Numbered from the stretch's first letter, positions 1-12,359 are shown. The stretch: 64,000 bases of DNA from Corythucha ciliata (GCA_038030265.1 CM075938.1:48973189-49037188), one strand, 5' to 3'. A program made the numbers and translations. Notes: generated from the sequence alone by a model not told the origin.

Positions 1-93
1 TTTTAGTCTCGTTTTTTAAAAATAAAAATTGATCTAAAAACAAAGGCCGAACGCCAACTCTCAAAACTCGCGCTATAATTCGCTTTTTTCTAG

Positions 94-916
94 GAATTCC
101 CGAAATTGAAATGCCACCGGTCGAACCGTTCAAAATGGACGATTTATCGCTGGCTCTAACGGGAGGACCGAACGGCTATAAAATTGTTCTGAGAGACATG
201 GAAATCTACGGTGCCAGTAACTACACAGTTTCAAAATTAAAGTAACGCGTTTGAATTCAAAAATAATTTGGGTTGTTGTCGCTTTGTATTATTTTATTAT
301 TACTTTTAATTGCCGCAGGCTTAGTCACGACGGGGCTCCTTTCGAAGCTAAAATTAAAATTCCTAAAATGACCATCAACGCACGATACACAAGCTCGGGG
401 GTTCTTATCATTCTTCCAGCCAGCGGTAATGGATTGTTTCACGCCAATTTAGGTGAGTAGGCACCGGAAAAAACCCATTTTTAACGAAATTTCACAAATT
501 AAATAATTTTTTTTTTCTAATTTAAAGCTGACATTTTGGCCACCGTCAGAGGCCATGTCACGGAGACGACTAAAAACGGACGCCAGTACCTCAACGTTCA
601 TACGCTGGATATGGATCTCGTTATTCGCGACGCTAAAATGGCCGTCAAAAAAGTTTTCAACAACAACAGGATACTCAGTAATTACAATTTAATTCAAACC
701 CCCCCCCCCCACCCAAACAAACACCACCCCTTCTAAATTTATGGATTTTTTTTTTTTTCAGCCGAGGCAACCAATTTATTTTTGAGGGAAAACGGTCAGG
801 AAGTTTTAAAAATCATGATGCCTCAACTTCGAGTCAAATTAGCCGCCGTTTTCAAGCGAATAGCCAACCAGCTTTTGAGCAACGTGCCTGTAGACACATT
901 TTACAGCGAAAATTAA
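94..916 (+). CDS. takeout / juvenile-hormone-binding-protein-like protein (3' part)
   Basis: Last four exons of a takeout/JHBP-family gene; exons 94-241, 319-452, 528-677 and 762-916 (stop TAA 914-916) join in frame with GT-AG introns of 75-84 bp. The family consists of secreted proteins with an elongated lipid-binding tube that carry small hydrophobic ligands. Visible family features are the start IPEIEMPPVEPFKMDDLSL, the segment RDMEIYGASNYTV, the central GNGLFHANL turn, and a C-terminus ending PVDTFYSEN, as is typical. The N-terminus with signal peptide and conserved cysteine pair must lie upstream of the window. The gene converges on the UGT. Intron 3 carries a run of twelve C (699-710). 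Family assignment is secure; ligand and ortholog are not. Confidence 0.93.
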
Positions 917-1463
917 TTTATAAGAACAAAAAAACAATTTAGCGTATCGTCGGTAGGGAATTTAAATTATGAACATATAATTGCACGAACATTTGAATTT
1001 TTTCTATTTTGTAGCTTTAAACAAATTAACTTATTTTTCATTTTTTGGTGCAATGAAAATGTCCTCGACCAAAACTTTAGTTTACCAAGTTAGCAAATAC
1101 CAAATGATAGTTTTTTTTACGTAGTCTTAAGTTTTTAAAATTGTGTTTATTTCTCCTCTCCATTTTACAATATCGAATAAATTATTGTTTTTACGATTTT
1201 TGGCGGTTTTCCCCCAACAGCGCGATAGGTCCTCCTCTAAACTGAGTTGACTAGTGGGAATTTTGATCTCTTTGTGTGTATTCGGAAGCAAGTAGAAAGA
1301 TGAGCCTCGCGCAGGTTCGGATGGAATCGAATCCGGTGCCTGAATGACGTGATCTCGCTGGACCGACGGCATTTTGGCCAAAAAAATGAGTGGATTGAGA
1401 CTTGAGAGGCGTTTGCGAAGAGGTCAAAATGACTGTCATTTTTATTGCGAGAAACAAGTGTTT
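917..1463. promoter_or_regulatory. convergent 3' intergenic region with poly(A) signals
   Basis: About 550 bp between the stops of the convergent takeout-like and UGT genes. AATAAA at 1176-1181 (+) could serve the takeout-like gene. AATAAA on the minus strand at 1446-1441 lies 18 nt after the UGT stop and is the likely UGT signal. No other gene is visible. Confidence 0.5.
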
Positions 1464-4400
1464 TTAATCACTCTTTGTTTTTACATTTTTCCCCGTGAGT
1501 CTGCGATATGATCTTAAGATAATTTTCAACAGTATAAAAATGGCTAATTTAAGACAGTACAAAATTATTGAACAAGAAAGTAAAATTACGAAGACGACGT
1601 CAATGTTGTAAAATTGAATCGAGTTGAGATCGCGTCCCGGTGGCAACAAATGCCGAGCTCCACCGTGCCTTATGACGTATTCAACCCAAAACACCGCCGT
1701 GTTCAACGGTGACATAGGACGATCGGTGAACGTCGCCGAGACCTTTTTCGCAGCGTCTTTCACGCTGAAAAAAATAAAAAAAAATCAATCTACGAAAACC
1801 AACAAATAGAGATTCGTAACCCATTTGGCTCACTTTGCGTCGTAAATCATTTTCACGATGACCTCTTTGAGACTTGCATAGGTTATGTCGCCGTAGTTGA
1901 ACATCATTGACATGCCAGTCGTTTGAAGGTGTTTTGAATTGTAGTGCTGATCGCCGTATATTGGGATGCACAGCACTGGGACACCATCGGTGACGGCTTC
2001 GTTGATGCTGAGTAGGCCGCAGTGTGAAATGAAGAGAACGAGATTGGGATGAGCTGTGTGTGCAACAGTGAAAAACTAAGTCGAATAACGACAACAAGAA
2101 CATGGGCATAAAAAGGCGCCAAATTTTATGTACCGAGAATGTCTCGTTGAGGAAACCAAGGCATGACGTGAACATTCGATGGAGCGTCATTTATCGGGTC
2201 GTACTTCCAGAGAACAGTTTGATTCAACTCTGAAAATACCTGTTTAAAATCCTGCAGTTTCCTTTCATCAATACCAGAGTTAAGAGCCGAGCCCATGCTG
2301 AAATAAATGACACCATTCGCCGATTCGTCCATTATTTTCTTTAGATCCTTTGTAATGCAAACAAAAATCACGTAAATTAGCTGTTAGGACGTAGTAGACT
2401 GTTGTTGATGTAGGACATTGAAAATACACCCCCACCCATCCACCAACGAGGGGTTTTCTGGCGAGTTAAATTATCTTTTTGAAAATGGCGAACTAGGGGT
2501 TTCTACAGACAAATGGACCATTTCAAAGAGGCAAGCCAGCGGAATTGGTTTTTTTAACGAGCGACGAGCCACGAGTTTTTTTATTGGTAAGAGCTAGACC
2601 CGCGAAATGGTTTTTTAGCGAGCAAAACCCTCAAAATTGACGATTTAGTGACCCACAATTGTCAAACTGATTTGAATAACGCAAGCCCCACGAAAATTGG
2701 GTTTTCAACTAGAAAAGTCGGCGAAATTGGCGTTTTAGTGAGCCCAGCGACCCGCGAAAATGGCTTTCTAGTTAATCAGAGTTGGATCATGTAATCCAAT
2801 AAAATTATATAAATAATTAAAATTCTAAAAATTGCTCAGCTACCTAACGCTTGTCTTCTTTTCGTGAGGACGTGCACGGTGGTCGTCCCGCCCCTCCCCA
2901 CCCTTCCCTTCCGAACCAAGATTATTGAACTGGAATTTTTTAGTAAGCCATATCAGGTATACCCCCGAATTTTTCGTTTTGAATGAGGCAACATTACAAA
3001 ATTGGGGTTTCAGCTGGAAAAATCGGTGAAATTGGTATTCTTATGGTGGATTTCACCACCTTGGTTTTAAGGCACCTTTTACATGCAAGTTTTAAAAAGC
3101 TGAGCTGTGGGCTTCAACCAATCAGAGCGCTCTGAGTACACAGCGCGGAGCACTCTGATTGGTAGAAGCCCACAGCGCAGCTTTTTGAAGCTTGCATGTG
3201 AAGGCGGCTTTAAGGTTCCGCTTAACTATAAGCCGAGCCGTATTACAGGAGGGAGGTACCATTAATAATTGAATACTACGGTTATTATTTCTCAGTGCGT
3301 TCCTGCCTATGGGTAGAAGTTACTGCGTGCGTAAAAAAATACAAAAAAAATTTTTTTTTGTGGGATACCGGGCGTTTTGTTTGACATTTTCCGACTATGG
3401 CGCGGGGAGAGGTAGCATAAGTACTGGGCTTTTTCTGATAGCGTATCCTGTCGATGATGTATTTGTATCATTATGGGTCATGAAAAATGTTAAAATTTCA
3501 ATTTTTGAGGGGTGCCGGGTGATTTTTTTGGGCGTCAGTAAATTAGGATGTCCCTTGAAAATGGTGTATCAATGTGCAAAACCAGGGAATTAGGTTTTTT
3601 AGCGAGGCAGGCCCAAAAAAATGGGTTTCTGAAGCAGGTAAAATCCGCGAATTTTGTTTTTGAACGAGGAAAACTCAGGAAATTGTTTTTTTCAGAAAGA
3701 CAAATCCGCCAAATTGTTTATTCATCGAGGCCGACGAGCGATTGTTCGTTTTTTTGCAAGTAAAACCAGTAAAAATTAGGGGTTTTAGGAGCCAACATCG
3801 AGTTAAACAGGTTTTTAGTGAAAGAGTGGAATAAATAAATTGGGTTTTTACTGATAGTCCAAAATGCTTCTTTATAGTTTGAGCGTAATCTGGAAAATTG
3901 TTGTTTCTTATAGAAATAAAAACCAGCGAAAATGGTTTTTTAGTGTGAAAAATCACCGAAATTGGATTTTGAGTGAGGCAAGCTCGCAAAATTGACTTTC
4001 CAGCAAGAAGAATCCGCCAACCAAATTGAGTTTTCAATGAACCAGACTTGCGAAAATATTTTTTTTTAGTAAGCCAGAACCGCAAAAATTGTTTTTTAAG
4101 CTAGCAAAACCAGCTAAATTGGTTTTTTTTTAGTGAGCCAGAACAACGAAAATGGATCCATATGACCAGCAAAATCCAGGAAATCAGCGAGATCCACATG
4201 AGTGACGTTTTTAGTGCTGGCCAGATTCGCCAAAATGGTTTTTCGTGTGCTTTATTTTATTTTTTTGAAAAACCAGCGATTTTATTTTTTATTTTTTAGC
4301 ATAACATTTTTAATGAGCAAAATCATCCGGCAAATTGGTGTTTTATTGAGGCAGAATCGCGAAAATTATTTTTAAGCGAACATCAGCTTTCGAGTGAGAG

Positions 4401-7400
4401 AATCAGCTGATTCAGCTGAATATTTGAATATTGCATAGGTGTTTGAATATTAAATATTTTAGTTTAAAAACGGGTCATTGAATATTTGAATATTGAATAT
4501 ATGAAAACATTGAATATATGAAAATATTGAATATACGAATATTGAATATAAACACACTGAATATATACATATTGAATATATGAATATTGAATACACATAT
4601 GAATATTGAATGTTTGAATGTTGAATATTTGAATATTGGAAATGGAATAATTGAATATTGACAATTTTCGAGATCTACTTACAAGTGGCGTCAATGTCAA
4701 TTACGTCATACGTTCGTCATGCGCTTGAATATTTGAATATCGAATATTAGAATATTAGACTATGGAATATTTTATATTCCATAGAATATTAAATATTCGC
4801 GAATATTGAATACTGTCCAGATCTCCTCTCCATCTCCAATTCAGGAACTAATTACAACCGTATTTGCAGTCTTCTTTATTATGGTCGTATGCATTTCGGG
4901 CACAAACAGTGACCCTTCCTCAGTAATTGACTCCTTGCACTGCAAATGACACAACCACATGTTCGTGCCCGAAATGCATTCGACCGAAAGAAGACTGCAA
5001 ATACGGTTGTAATTAGTTTCTGAATTGGAGAAGGATAGGAGAATACAGGGTGTTATAACGTTAAGGTCGCACCACCGGCCAGGGTTCGATTCTGCAACTC
5101 ATTTGCGGCAAAAGTTGTCCTCTGCAAAAAACAATTTCACCCCGTACGAAGTCCGACTTTTTTCACTTTTAAGATTTTTTTCGTGTTATAGGCATTGCGT
5201 TACTAAAACGACCGTAACTCACTTATTTCTGGCCGAAAATCAAATCTGAATACACCGTTGGAAAGATCGTTAAATTTACCATCTTCCCAGTGCAAAATAT
5301 TATTTTAAGTGTAGGATTCAGGGGACGAAAAATGAGCCCGAGTAGTAAAATGTGAGAATTTTCAAACGTTTTCAACTCCGACTGAATCTGTCGGTTAATC
5401 GTACACTGCAATCTTAAAAGTTAGTGTTGAACCTCAGCTTTCTTTAGGTCTAATAATTTTTTTAATTAAAAAATCGAATAGGTGAGAAAACCGCGTCTGA
5501 TTGAAAAAATAGGTGTTTTTTTATCTTACTCAATTATTTAATGACTGCCAAATCTTCACAGTTTGGTGAAATGAGGCACAACTTTTGGCAGCTCGAAAAC
5601 CACGATTTTTCGGCACTTTTTTTAGTTTTTTCTAAATATCGCTAAAACCATCAGCTGTAGAGGAAATTATCCCGCACAACACAGATAGGGCATGAACTTT
5701 CCTACATCTTATGTATTCAAATTATTTTTCAACGACCAATGTGGAGGGCGCTACAGCCTCTCGGACAATTTTTCCTGTATAATGGTTGAAAGTTTTAAAA
5801 TCGCCCGTTTCCGACCAAAATATGTTCGGTGAGCTTCATTTCTTGCCGTCAACATTCATCCCTCCGTCACTACCAACTTTTCAAGCCCCCTCCCCCCTAA
5901 TTGTATGACAATTTCAAAATCACTTTTTTTCGGCCAAACTGAAACCATGGTAAGTCGGGTCCTCGACGTTGTCACTACTCGAAATACGAGTCGAGGGTTT
6001 ACCATGACGCTTGCTTACAAGTGTTCGCCAAAACCGATGTCGATGAGTTGAAAGAAGAGCTTTTGACAAGAGTCTTCAGTGGCTTTTCATGCAACATCGA
6101 AAAATAAATTGTCGGATGGCGGAGTTGGTGAGTTAGGGAGGGGGATCTATCCAGTAAGAATTTTTTAGTATTAGCGTACGTTAACGTTCCGAAGATGCCC
6201 CCAGCTGTCCTCACACGCTCAACGCCTTGAGCCACCCCTTGACGCTTTAAGAATTTCCAGTGGATTCTGTTGGAAATTCCTGAGCTTCATTTAACCAATT
6301 TTTTCAGTTCCCCCACCCACTTTACACTCCCACTCACATATTGATTATTTGAATATGGAATATTGTCCAGATCTGCTTACAAGTGGCGTTAATGTCAATT
6401 ACGTCGTAACGTTTGTCATGCGCTTAAGTATATATTTTTTAAAATAACAACTTTATTGTACCTGTGCATAGTACATTCCAGTTTGGCGGATTACGCTTTG
6501 TATACACTCGGAACATGGAACTTGCTTTGTGTAAATCTACCCAGTGGTAGGCCACAACAATTTTATATTATGTGAACTTGAGTGTATATTGTGAGCTAGA
6601 ATATTTGAATATAGAATATTAGAATATTGAATATGGAATATTGTCCAGATCGGTTTATAAGCACTGACGACGTAAGACGCTTGTATATTTGAAATTAGAA
6701 TATGGCATATTTGAATATGGAATATTGTCCAGATTTGCTTACAAGCACTGACGTCAATGTCAACAACGCCATACGCTTCAATATTATTGAACATCAAAAA
6801 ATTGAATGAAAACGGAATATTTAAATATTGAATATGGAATACATATTTGGATATTAAATATTGCCCAGATCTGTTTTCAAGTGACGTCAATATCAATTAA
6901 GCCGTACGTATACGCTTGTCTTCTTTCCGTGAGGAAGTGCACAGTATAAGTTTTGTGTGTTGGAATGAGGGAGGGGGGGAGGAAGTATGTGTCCCCACTC
7001 TGAAAAAAAACCTCATGAAGTTGGTTTTCTAGGAAGCCGAACCAAGCAACAACAAACAACTTGTTTCATGAGTTCACCAATTCCATAAACTCGGTTTTAT
7101 CATTGAGCCAAATCAACAAAAAAGTTGTGGTGGGGGACTCACGAGCCAAACTTCACTAAATTGGTTTTTAGGGAGCCAATCATCGTGAAATTCGTTTTTG
7201 AAAGAGCCAAACCCTCGAAATTTGGTTCTGCGGGTGCCAAACACTCGAAATTTGGTTTTGCCGACGCCAACCACAAATCCTCGAATTTCGGTTTTTACAT
7301 TTTTGTGGTAAAGGGGAGATGGACTGGTTAAAATTGTCTCTCATGGTGGTTTTTTATACGGAAAAACCTATGAGTAGATGATTAAAACCATACGTTAATA

Positions 7401-8988
7401 TTTTTTTAGGGTGGGAGAGGATCGTCAGATCGGGTGCGCGCCTCGATGGTGTAATGGATACAATGCTCGCTTCGTAACTCAGCGGGCCTGGGTTCGAATC
7501 CAGCCATTGCCCATTACACAATAAGGCTGCGGCGAGCTGTGACACGGCACACTCGGCTTCGTGTGAGCGTTCCCAGCGGTGTGCGTTCAACAAACCGCGC
7601 ACCGACCGAAACGCCCGCGTAGTACGGGTGTGAAGTGCATAGTTAGATCTGGGTATGGCGTAGAAGCCTAATGGAGGCTTAGGCGCCTGCCGGGTTCAAA
7701 GCCCGGCGCCCCCGACAAAAAAAAATCGTCATGGTGCCCGGAAAACGCGTCCAGGTCGTGAAAAAGCGGGGGCATCAAGTAGAGACAGGCTCGTCTGAAC
7801 AAAACATCCGTCATAATTTGCGTATTTGGCTGCGTTGTTATGAAATCACTTCATCGGGAACGGGCACCTTTTGTTTGGCATCCAAGTTTTCTCGAACTTG
7901 ATTGCTAGATTCTTGGGTGCCACGTATGCTTTGATAGACCGGCGGGGGCGGGTTTTCTATAACAACGTTGCCGTGTGCGATTCCGATTCGCGGTTTTGTT
8001 GTTGTTCGAGGTTTTATTTATTATGGTTACATTTTCTCCAAGTTTTCCCCGATTAGAGTGGTATAATGCGGTCGCGATGCAGTTGCACGGTCCCCACCAA
8101 AAACGCAACATGTGCGGTAGTACAGCAAAAACTGAAATGAAATAAAATCTCACAAACCTTTGGCAGTGGTTGGACCGGCACGACGTTCAACCCACCCACT
8201 TCAATCATGGACGGTAGAAAAGGCGCCGGACCGAAAATACTGAAATGTGAATTGATCAGAACCACAGACAGCGAATTTCTCGCCACTGTCGTCAATTCAG
8301 GCTGCGTCTCATTCAAAATAGCGTCGACTTTGATTTGCGAGCGCCATGATGTGTAGAGGCGTGCCGCCAGTTTCGACAGGAGAACTTCGAGCGTGTTTTG
8401 AAGGCGGTCCAAAAGGCCGGCCATTGGAATTGAAACGGTCGACATTGCACCCGGTACGAAGGACGGATGCTCGGGATTCGACGCGATTGAATTAACCCAA
8501 GGGTTGACGGCGTGACAAACAATTCCAACGGCCGGAAGATTCATTTTATGTATAAGCGAGAAGAAAACTTCCGTATTAAACATTTCTATTAGCGCTAAGT
8601 CAAATGTAGAATTTAAAACCTCGTGAACGTCCTCGTGACCCAAACAATGTTCTACCTCCTCAGCCATCGCTGCCAACAACTTTTGTCGAGTCCAAGCACT
8701 TGGCTTTGCGGCTGAAACTCGTCCAATATCCATGAAGCTACTACCGGTCACTTTGATCATTTTCCCCATATTAACGTGAGTGTACTTCGATGAGTTTCTA
8801 CTCAAAGCGTAAGGACTTATAACGACCAGTTCGTGTCCTCGGGCGATTAACTCCTCGAGCAAAGGCTCTGACACTTTCCAGTGACTTATGCCATAATGAG
8901 GGAAAATTCCGAGAATTTTGGCACAGTAGGACCCGCTATAAGTCGTCAAATATACGAAAAGAACGGCGAACTTTATTAATGATTTCAT
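1464..8988 (-). CDS. UDP-glycosyltransferase (UGT), membrane-anchored
   Basis: Complete four-exon gene: 8988-8158, 2347-2134, 2053-1834 and 1764-1464, totalling 1566 nt (521 aa), the usual length of animal UGTs. These enzymes transfer sugar from a UDP-sugar to small lipophilic molecules in the ER lumen. The chosen ATG (8988) gives a signal peptide (residues 1-22) and then KILGIFPHYGISHWKV, with the candidate catalytic His at about residue 36. Exons 2-3 encode the donor-site signature (WFPQRDILGAHPN, FISHCGLLSINEAV, GVPVLCIPIYGDQHYN). Exon 4 holds DRPMSPLNTAVFWVEYV, one C-terminal membrane helix and a basic tail ending KTKSD, a possible ER-retrieval signal. Introns 2 and 3 are 80 and 69 bp, but intron 1 (2348-8157) is 5.8 kb and full of repeats. 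Confidence 0.95.
2450..4400 (+). repeat. degenerate short-period array, family A (UGT intron 1)
   Basis: Imperfect units of roughly 30-38 bp resembling CGAAATTGGTTTTTTAGTGA followed by GCCAAAACC occur at 2450-2790 and 3545-4400. No two units are identical. Short open frames here, with recurring Phe/Lys-rich residues, are products of the repeat and not genes. A palindromic MITE separates the two parts. Confidence 0.75.
3067..3215. mobile_element. palindromic MITE
   Basis: Inverted-repeat element. The left arm has ACATGCAAG, AAAAGCTGAGCTGTGGGCTT and CCAATCAGAGC; the right arm has the matching complements GCTCTGATTGG, AAGCCCACAGCGCAGCTTTT and CTTGCATGTGAAGG, around a short centre. It is bounded by TTTTAA/TTTAA, so a TTA or TAA target duplication is possible. 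No coding capacity. Confidence 0.75.
4405..6960. repeat. GAATATT-rich composite satellite
   Basis: Two tracts (4405-4830 and 6335-6960) alternate runs of GAATATTGAATAT-like sequence with a non-simple module resembling CCAGATCTGCTTACAAGTGG followed by CGTCAATGTCAATTACG and a CATACGCTTG-like end. Module copies lie near 4669, 6366, 6645, 6728 and 6866. Two copies contain the palindromic octamer TGACGTCA. The intervening 5031-6334 shows no gene or clear element, apart from a tRNA-B-box-like GGTTCGATTC near 5083. Confidence 0.7.
4834..5030. mobile_element. palindromic MITE/foldback element
   Basis: About 197 bp with long inverted arms. The left end CTCCAATTCAG and the sequence around ACCGTATTTGCAGTCTTCTT are repeated in reverse at the right end (AAGAAGACTGCAAATACGGT ... 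CTGAATTGGAG). The minus strand of the left arm contains CTGAGGA, a GGG/CCC hairpin and GAAATGCAT, which resembles a hammerhead core (see findings). Confidence 0.75.
7030..7300 (+). repeat. short degenerate array, family A
   Basis: Units resembling GAAATTTGGTTTTGCGAGCC with CCAAACACTC spacers, at about 30-36 bp spacing, in UGT intron 1. Confidence 0.65.
7434..7725 (+). mobile_element. tRNA-derived SINE
   Basis: A tRNA-like head has a pol III A box (TGGTGTAATGG, 7447-7457) and a B box (GGTTCGAATCC, 7491-7501). A non-tRNA body shared with 25941-26165 follows (CACACTCGGCTTCGTGTGAG, then a segment ending AGTACGGGTGTGAA). Past the body, a second B-box-like GGGTTCAAAGCC near 7694 precedes an A-run. 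It lies inside UGT intron 1. I call it a SINE rather than a functional tRNA because the body continues beyond the tRNA-like part and a diverged second copy exists. Confidence 0.8.
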
Positions 8989-9902
8989 TACGAAGTGTAC
9001 CGAAACCGACGATCTAAACTGAAAAAAAGTACAATCCAACAGATAAATGAGTGTAAACAGCATATTATCGAAGGTCAAGAGAGGATTTATTTAAAGCCCC
9101 CAGCGTTCTCTTCTGTTTTTTCGTGAAAACATTACTCACAAATTGTACATTAATTTCTTGTAAAAATCCTATTTAGAACAATCTGTAGGAATTGTTGAAA
9201 ATGAGCTGGAATGTACTTGACGGACCTTCTACTACCCCTCTCCCATCACATGCCAAGTGTAACCGTTATTCCTCTCACGAGTAGCCTAGAAGGATAGGCA
9301 TCAGGCTGTTCAGATGCGTTGCTGTGCCAGCTCTAGTCATTTTTACAGTTAGGTACCGCAGGGAGGTCTCACAAAGGCTCAGCACAATGCTTGGAAGTAA
9401 GAGGGAGGACGCATTTTCCCCAACTCCCCCACATGGCTTCGTACTAAATCCATTCAAAAACTACGTAAAATTACAGAGCGCCATCCATTACTGAGAGAAA
9501 ACCAAAAACCCGCAATACATCGTTGCACGCCCGGTCTTTGTCCACAAATTATAAATTAAAGAAATATTCGAGTAGTCACAACCATTTTTTATCATTATTT
9601 TATTTTTTCGACTAGTTTCGGGGAAGCTCCCCATTCTCAAGAAACCAGCTGCCTTAACAGAAGAAAGATACAACCCCCACATTATGCGTCAATTTACTAA
9701 AATTTTTAAAACACAAATGACTAAATTTGTCCACAAATGACCAATATCAATTTTGGTATTGGTAATTACCAATTTGTCCGCAAATTGGTATTAACAATTA
9801 ATAATGAAGTAAGTTATTTTCCAACTACCTAGTTCTAGGATCTAGATAATTATCTGATTTGCTTTCCCTCACATTTGCATCTCTTCACTTTCCCTTCTTT
9901 TT
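8989..9902. other. UGT upstream region with retroelement remnant
   Basis: Contains the UGT 5' flank and repeats. At 9607-9646 (minus strand) a small structured motif has a GGGG/CCCC hairpin, GAAAC and the palindrome ACTAGT, followed by an A/T-rich tail. This resembles the terminal region of Penelope-like elements with a degenerate hammerhead. No gene is recognised between 9080 and 9600. Confidence 0.4.
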
Positions 9903-10780
9903 AGTGCATTTCATTCTGAAAATGCACTATTGGTCTCGTCGTGATGGTAGCAAACATGGGTCATGTCATGTTTTTTTCACGTTTCAGAACCTCTAGAACA
10001 CGAATTCAGTGGTCTCCAGGATTTATATATATATATATATTAATATTTAAATTATGTATATTTATTGATTGATTGATTTATTCATAATTTTATGGCCGTT
10101 TTCTTGTTAGCACGATAACTCTCGAAGAAATCAATTTAGTGGAACGCGCTTTGGCACAAAAATCAGTAGTCATAAGACCCCGGTCAATATTGCATTTGGG
10201 CCAAATCGGTTGAGGTGGAGGGGGGGGAATAGGGGTTAAATGGTCAAAAATCACTATAATTCACCAGTTGATTCTAGAAGCATTATATTCGGTACGTATA
10301 CTCCATGTTATAGTAGTCTTTGATTCCCATTTTAATTTTTCGAAAAAGTCAAGGTGGTGGGGGTGGTCCTTCCGGTGTGGAAGTGTAAAAGTGTAAAAAA
10401 AGTCCGGTGTGTAAGTATTCAACGCGGTGTGCGTTGAACTTCACTAGTTCATCTTAGCGCTGTAAAATTCGACATAATAATTTAATGTAACGAAAGCCCT
10501 GGGTTACATTGAGATTTATCGAAAACTTTGATGGTGGAGGGTGAAAGGGGGATGACATTTCAAAAAAAATCGCTTAAATTCACACGTTTAGGTATTATAA
10601 AATACGGCACAAAAATTGAATATAACAAAGCCCTTGGAAAACTACCGAAACTTTTCGACATTTTTGAAGAGAGGGTGGTGAAAATAGAGGAAGAAGTTCG
10701 GCTTGATGAAACAAATTATGGTATCAAAATTATTACTTCTGGGACGGCTTAGGGTATCCGTATACGGAATGAAATGCACT
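9903..10780. mobile_element. non-autonomous element with 14-bp terminal inverted repeats
   Basis: Begins AGTGCATTTCATTC (9903-9916) and ends with its exact complement GAATGAAATGCACT (10767-10780), giving 878 bp. The interior from about 10195 matches an inverted copy at 21672-22214. The left end matches 11773-11935, including the sequence after it (ATGCACTATTGGTCTCG ... CACGTTTCAGAACC). An internal frame at 10528-10752 is not a recognised protein. It also contains an (AT)n run near 10025. Confidence 0.7.
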
Positions 10781-11619
10781 CTTTCCGACCGCCAGCTGCC
10801 GGAGCGAAATTTTTTTTAAATCGCCCCCGTTTCTCAGAGGGTGGCTGAGCTGACGGGGTCGGTGATCACCCCTATCACTTCCTCACCCAAAAAACCGCCC
10901 CTGCAGCCCCAAAACTTGTAATTCCACACCATAAACTAACTGTTCAGCTGCATGACTGCGATCATTCGCAAACGCCCTCCACCTCACTACCCCTAGGAGC
11001 ACGAATATAGCTAATTAGCTGTAAAACTATTGATTGAGCACGAAAATTGGATTTTCCAGTTCGAAAACTACTAACTTTGACCCCCCCCCCCCTCTTCCTT
11101 AAACCTGTCATATATGCCCACAAAACTAGAAACGTGACAAAAAAAAAAATAAAAAAATACTGAGCTGACGTGCCGCAACTGGAAGGCTTCGTTCAGTTAC
11201 TTTTAGAGTGTGAATAGCCAATCAAGCCGTTCAATATAGCACTAGGCTAACACGGCGATGTATTGTACAAACCATCGGAGGAGGGGAGGGTCGATGATTT
11301 AGTGAGGCGGAGGGGGCACTTCTTATTCGGTGACTCCAACCAAACTCCCGGTGGTGGAATTCACCATTAGTGAGTCATTCTCACAAATATTTGTTTTTAC
11401 GAGACACTTTTTTTTTTGAATTATAGGGAACTTCACTTCTTTTTTGAGACTAGTGGAGGTAAACTCCCCACCCCTGCCCAGCTCTGGCTATACGCACCTG
11501 GTTTGCGGCTAAAAGAAAAAAAAGTGTAACCACGAAGTCCCCCCCCCCTCCACGTAGGATGGAGGGGCCCCCAACTTCAGTAAAGACGGCCCTGATCAGG
11601 GAAATAGCCGGTCTCAAAT

Positions 11620-11770
11620 AGCCCGTTGATTATTGTAGTAAGTGGCACAGCAATGGCTCTGGTATTGCAATGTGAGGCTGAACAAATGACGCCAAACGTC
11701 TGATCTGCTGGCTTTTACGAGTCTGCAGATTTGCACGCTACGGTGGGAAGTGCCAGTTCTATTTCTTTCT
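11620..11770 (-). pseudogene. LINE reverse-transcriptase fragment
   Basis: The minus-strand DNA resembles the start of the LINE fragment at 19170-19260: both share a CTGCAGA segment and a GCGTCATTNGTTCAGGCTCA-like segment. Only about 150 bp is present, it is not open throughout, and it abuts the repeat at 11773. Confidence 0.45.
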
Positions 11771-11772
11771 TT

Positions 11773-11935
11773 TAGTGCATTTCATTCAAAAAATGCACTA
11801 TTGGTCTCGCCCTGATGGTCGCACATATGGGTTGTGATACTTTTTTTTCACGTTTCAGAACCCCTAGAACACGAATCCGAGGTCGGTTCGATTTGATATA
11901 TATATATATGACCCGTCGCTTGTTAGCACGATCAC
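11773..11935 (+). mobile_element. 5' fragment of the AGTGCATTTCATTC element
   Basis: Matches 9903-10060: AGTGCATTTCATTC, ATGCACTATTGGTCTCG, a CACGTTTCAGAACC segment and an (AT)n run. The right half is not recognisable. Confidence 0.6.
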
Positions 11936-12359
11936 GGTCGCAATTTTTGACTTAGGGCAACCAAATTTGGTCTAAAAATCAATAGCGTGAATATCTCGGA
12001 CGAGTTCGTGATCCAGATGAATCGGTCCACGGGAACGGTGTGAAAGAGGGGTTTGAATTAGTTGAAAATTCGCTACCGCACGGCTGTTGCTGCAATTGCC
12101 CCCAAAATTGACACGAGTAATGAAAAATGAACGCGCTTTCGTATGAGACCCTTGTGAACCAAATCCGTTGATATGGCAGGGGAGTTCTCGGCGGAGGGGA
12201 GCTATTAAATTAACGCTATGCCTTACTGGACCACCCAATTACCAAAAAATTTCATTGACACTGAATTTTGAGCCGTCTCTTTTATTTGATTTGCCTACAG
12301 CCTAATAAATATTGAGTAAAAAATCCTGAGGTGGGCCAAAAAGGGAGGAACAAAAAAAA

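Noticed and set aside
2450..4400. CRISPR-like array of ~31-bp repeats
   Set aside because: Units are degenerate with no conserved repeat/unique spacer alternation, and the genome is eukaryotic.
7437..7510. Functional tRNA gene
   Set aside because: Acceptor-stem pairing is poor and the sequence continues into a SINE body repeated at 25941.
10528..10752. 74-codon frame inside the 9903-10780 element
   Set aside because: The inverted copy at 21672-22214 has substitutions and no equivalent conserved protein; non-coding repeat is likelier.
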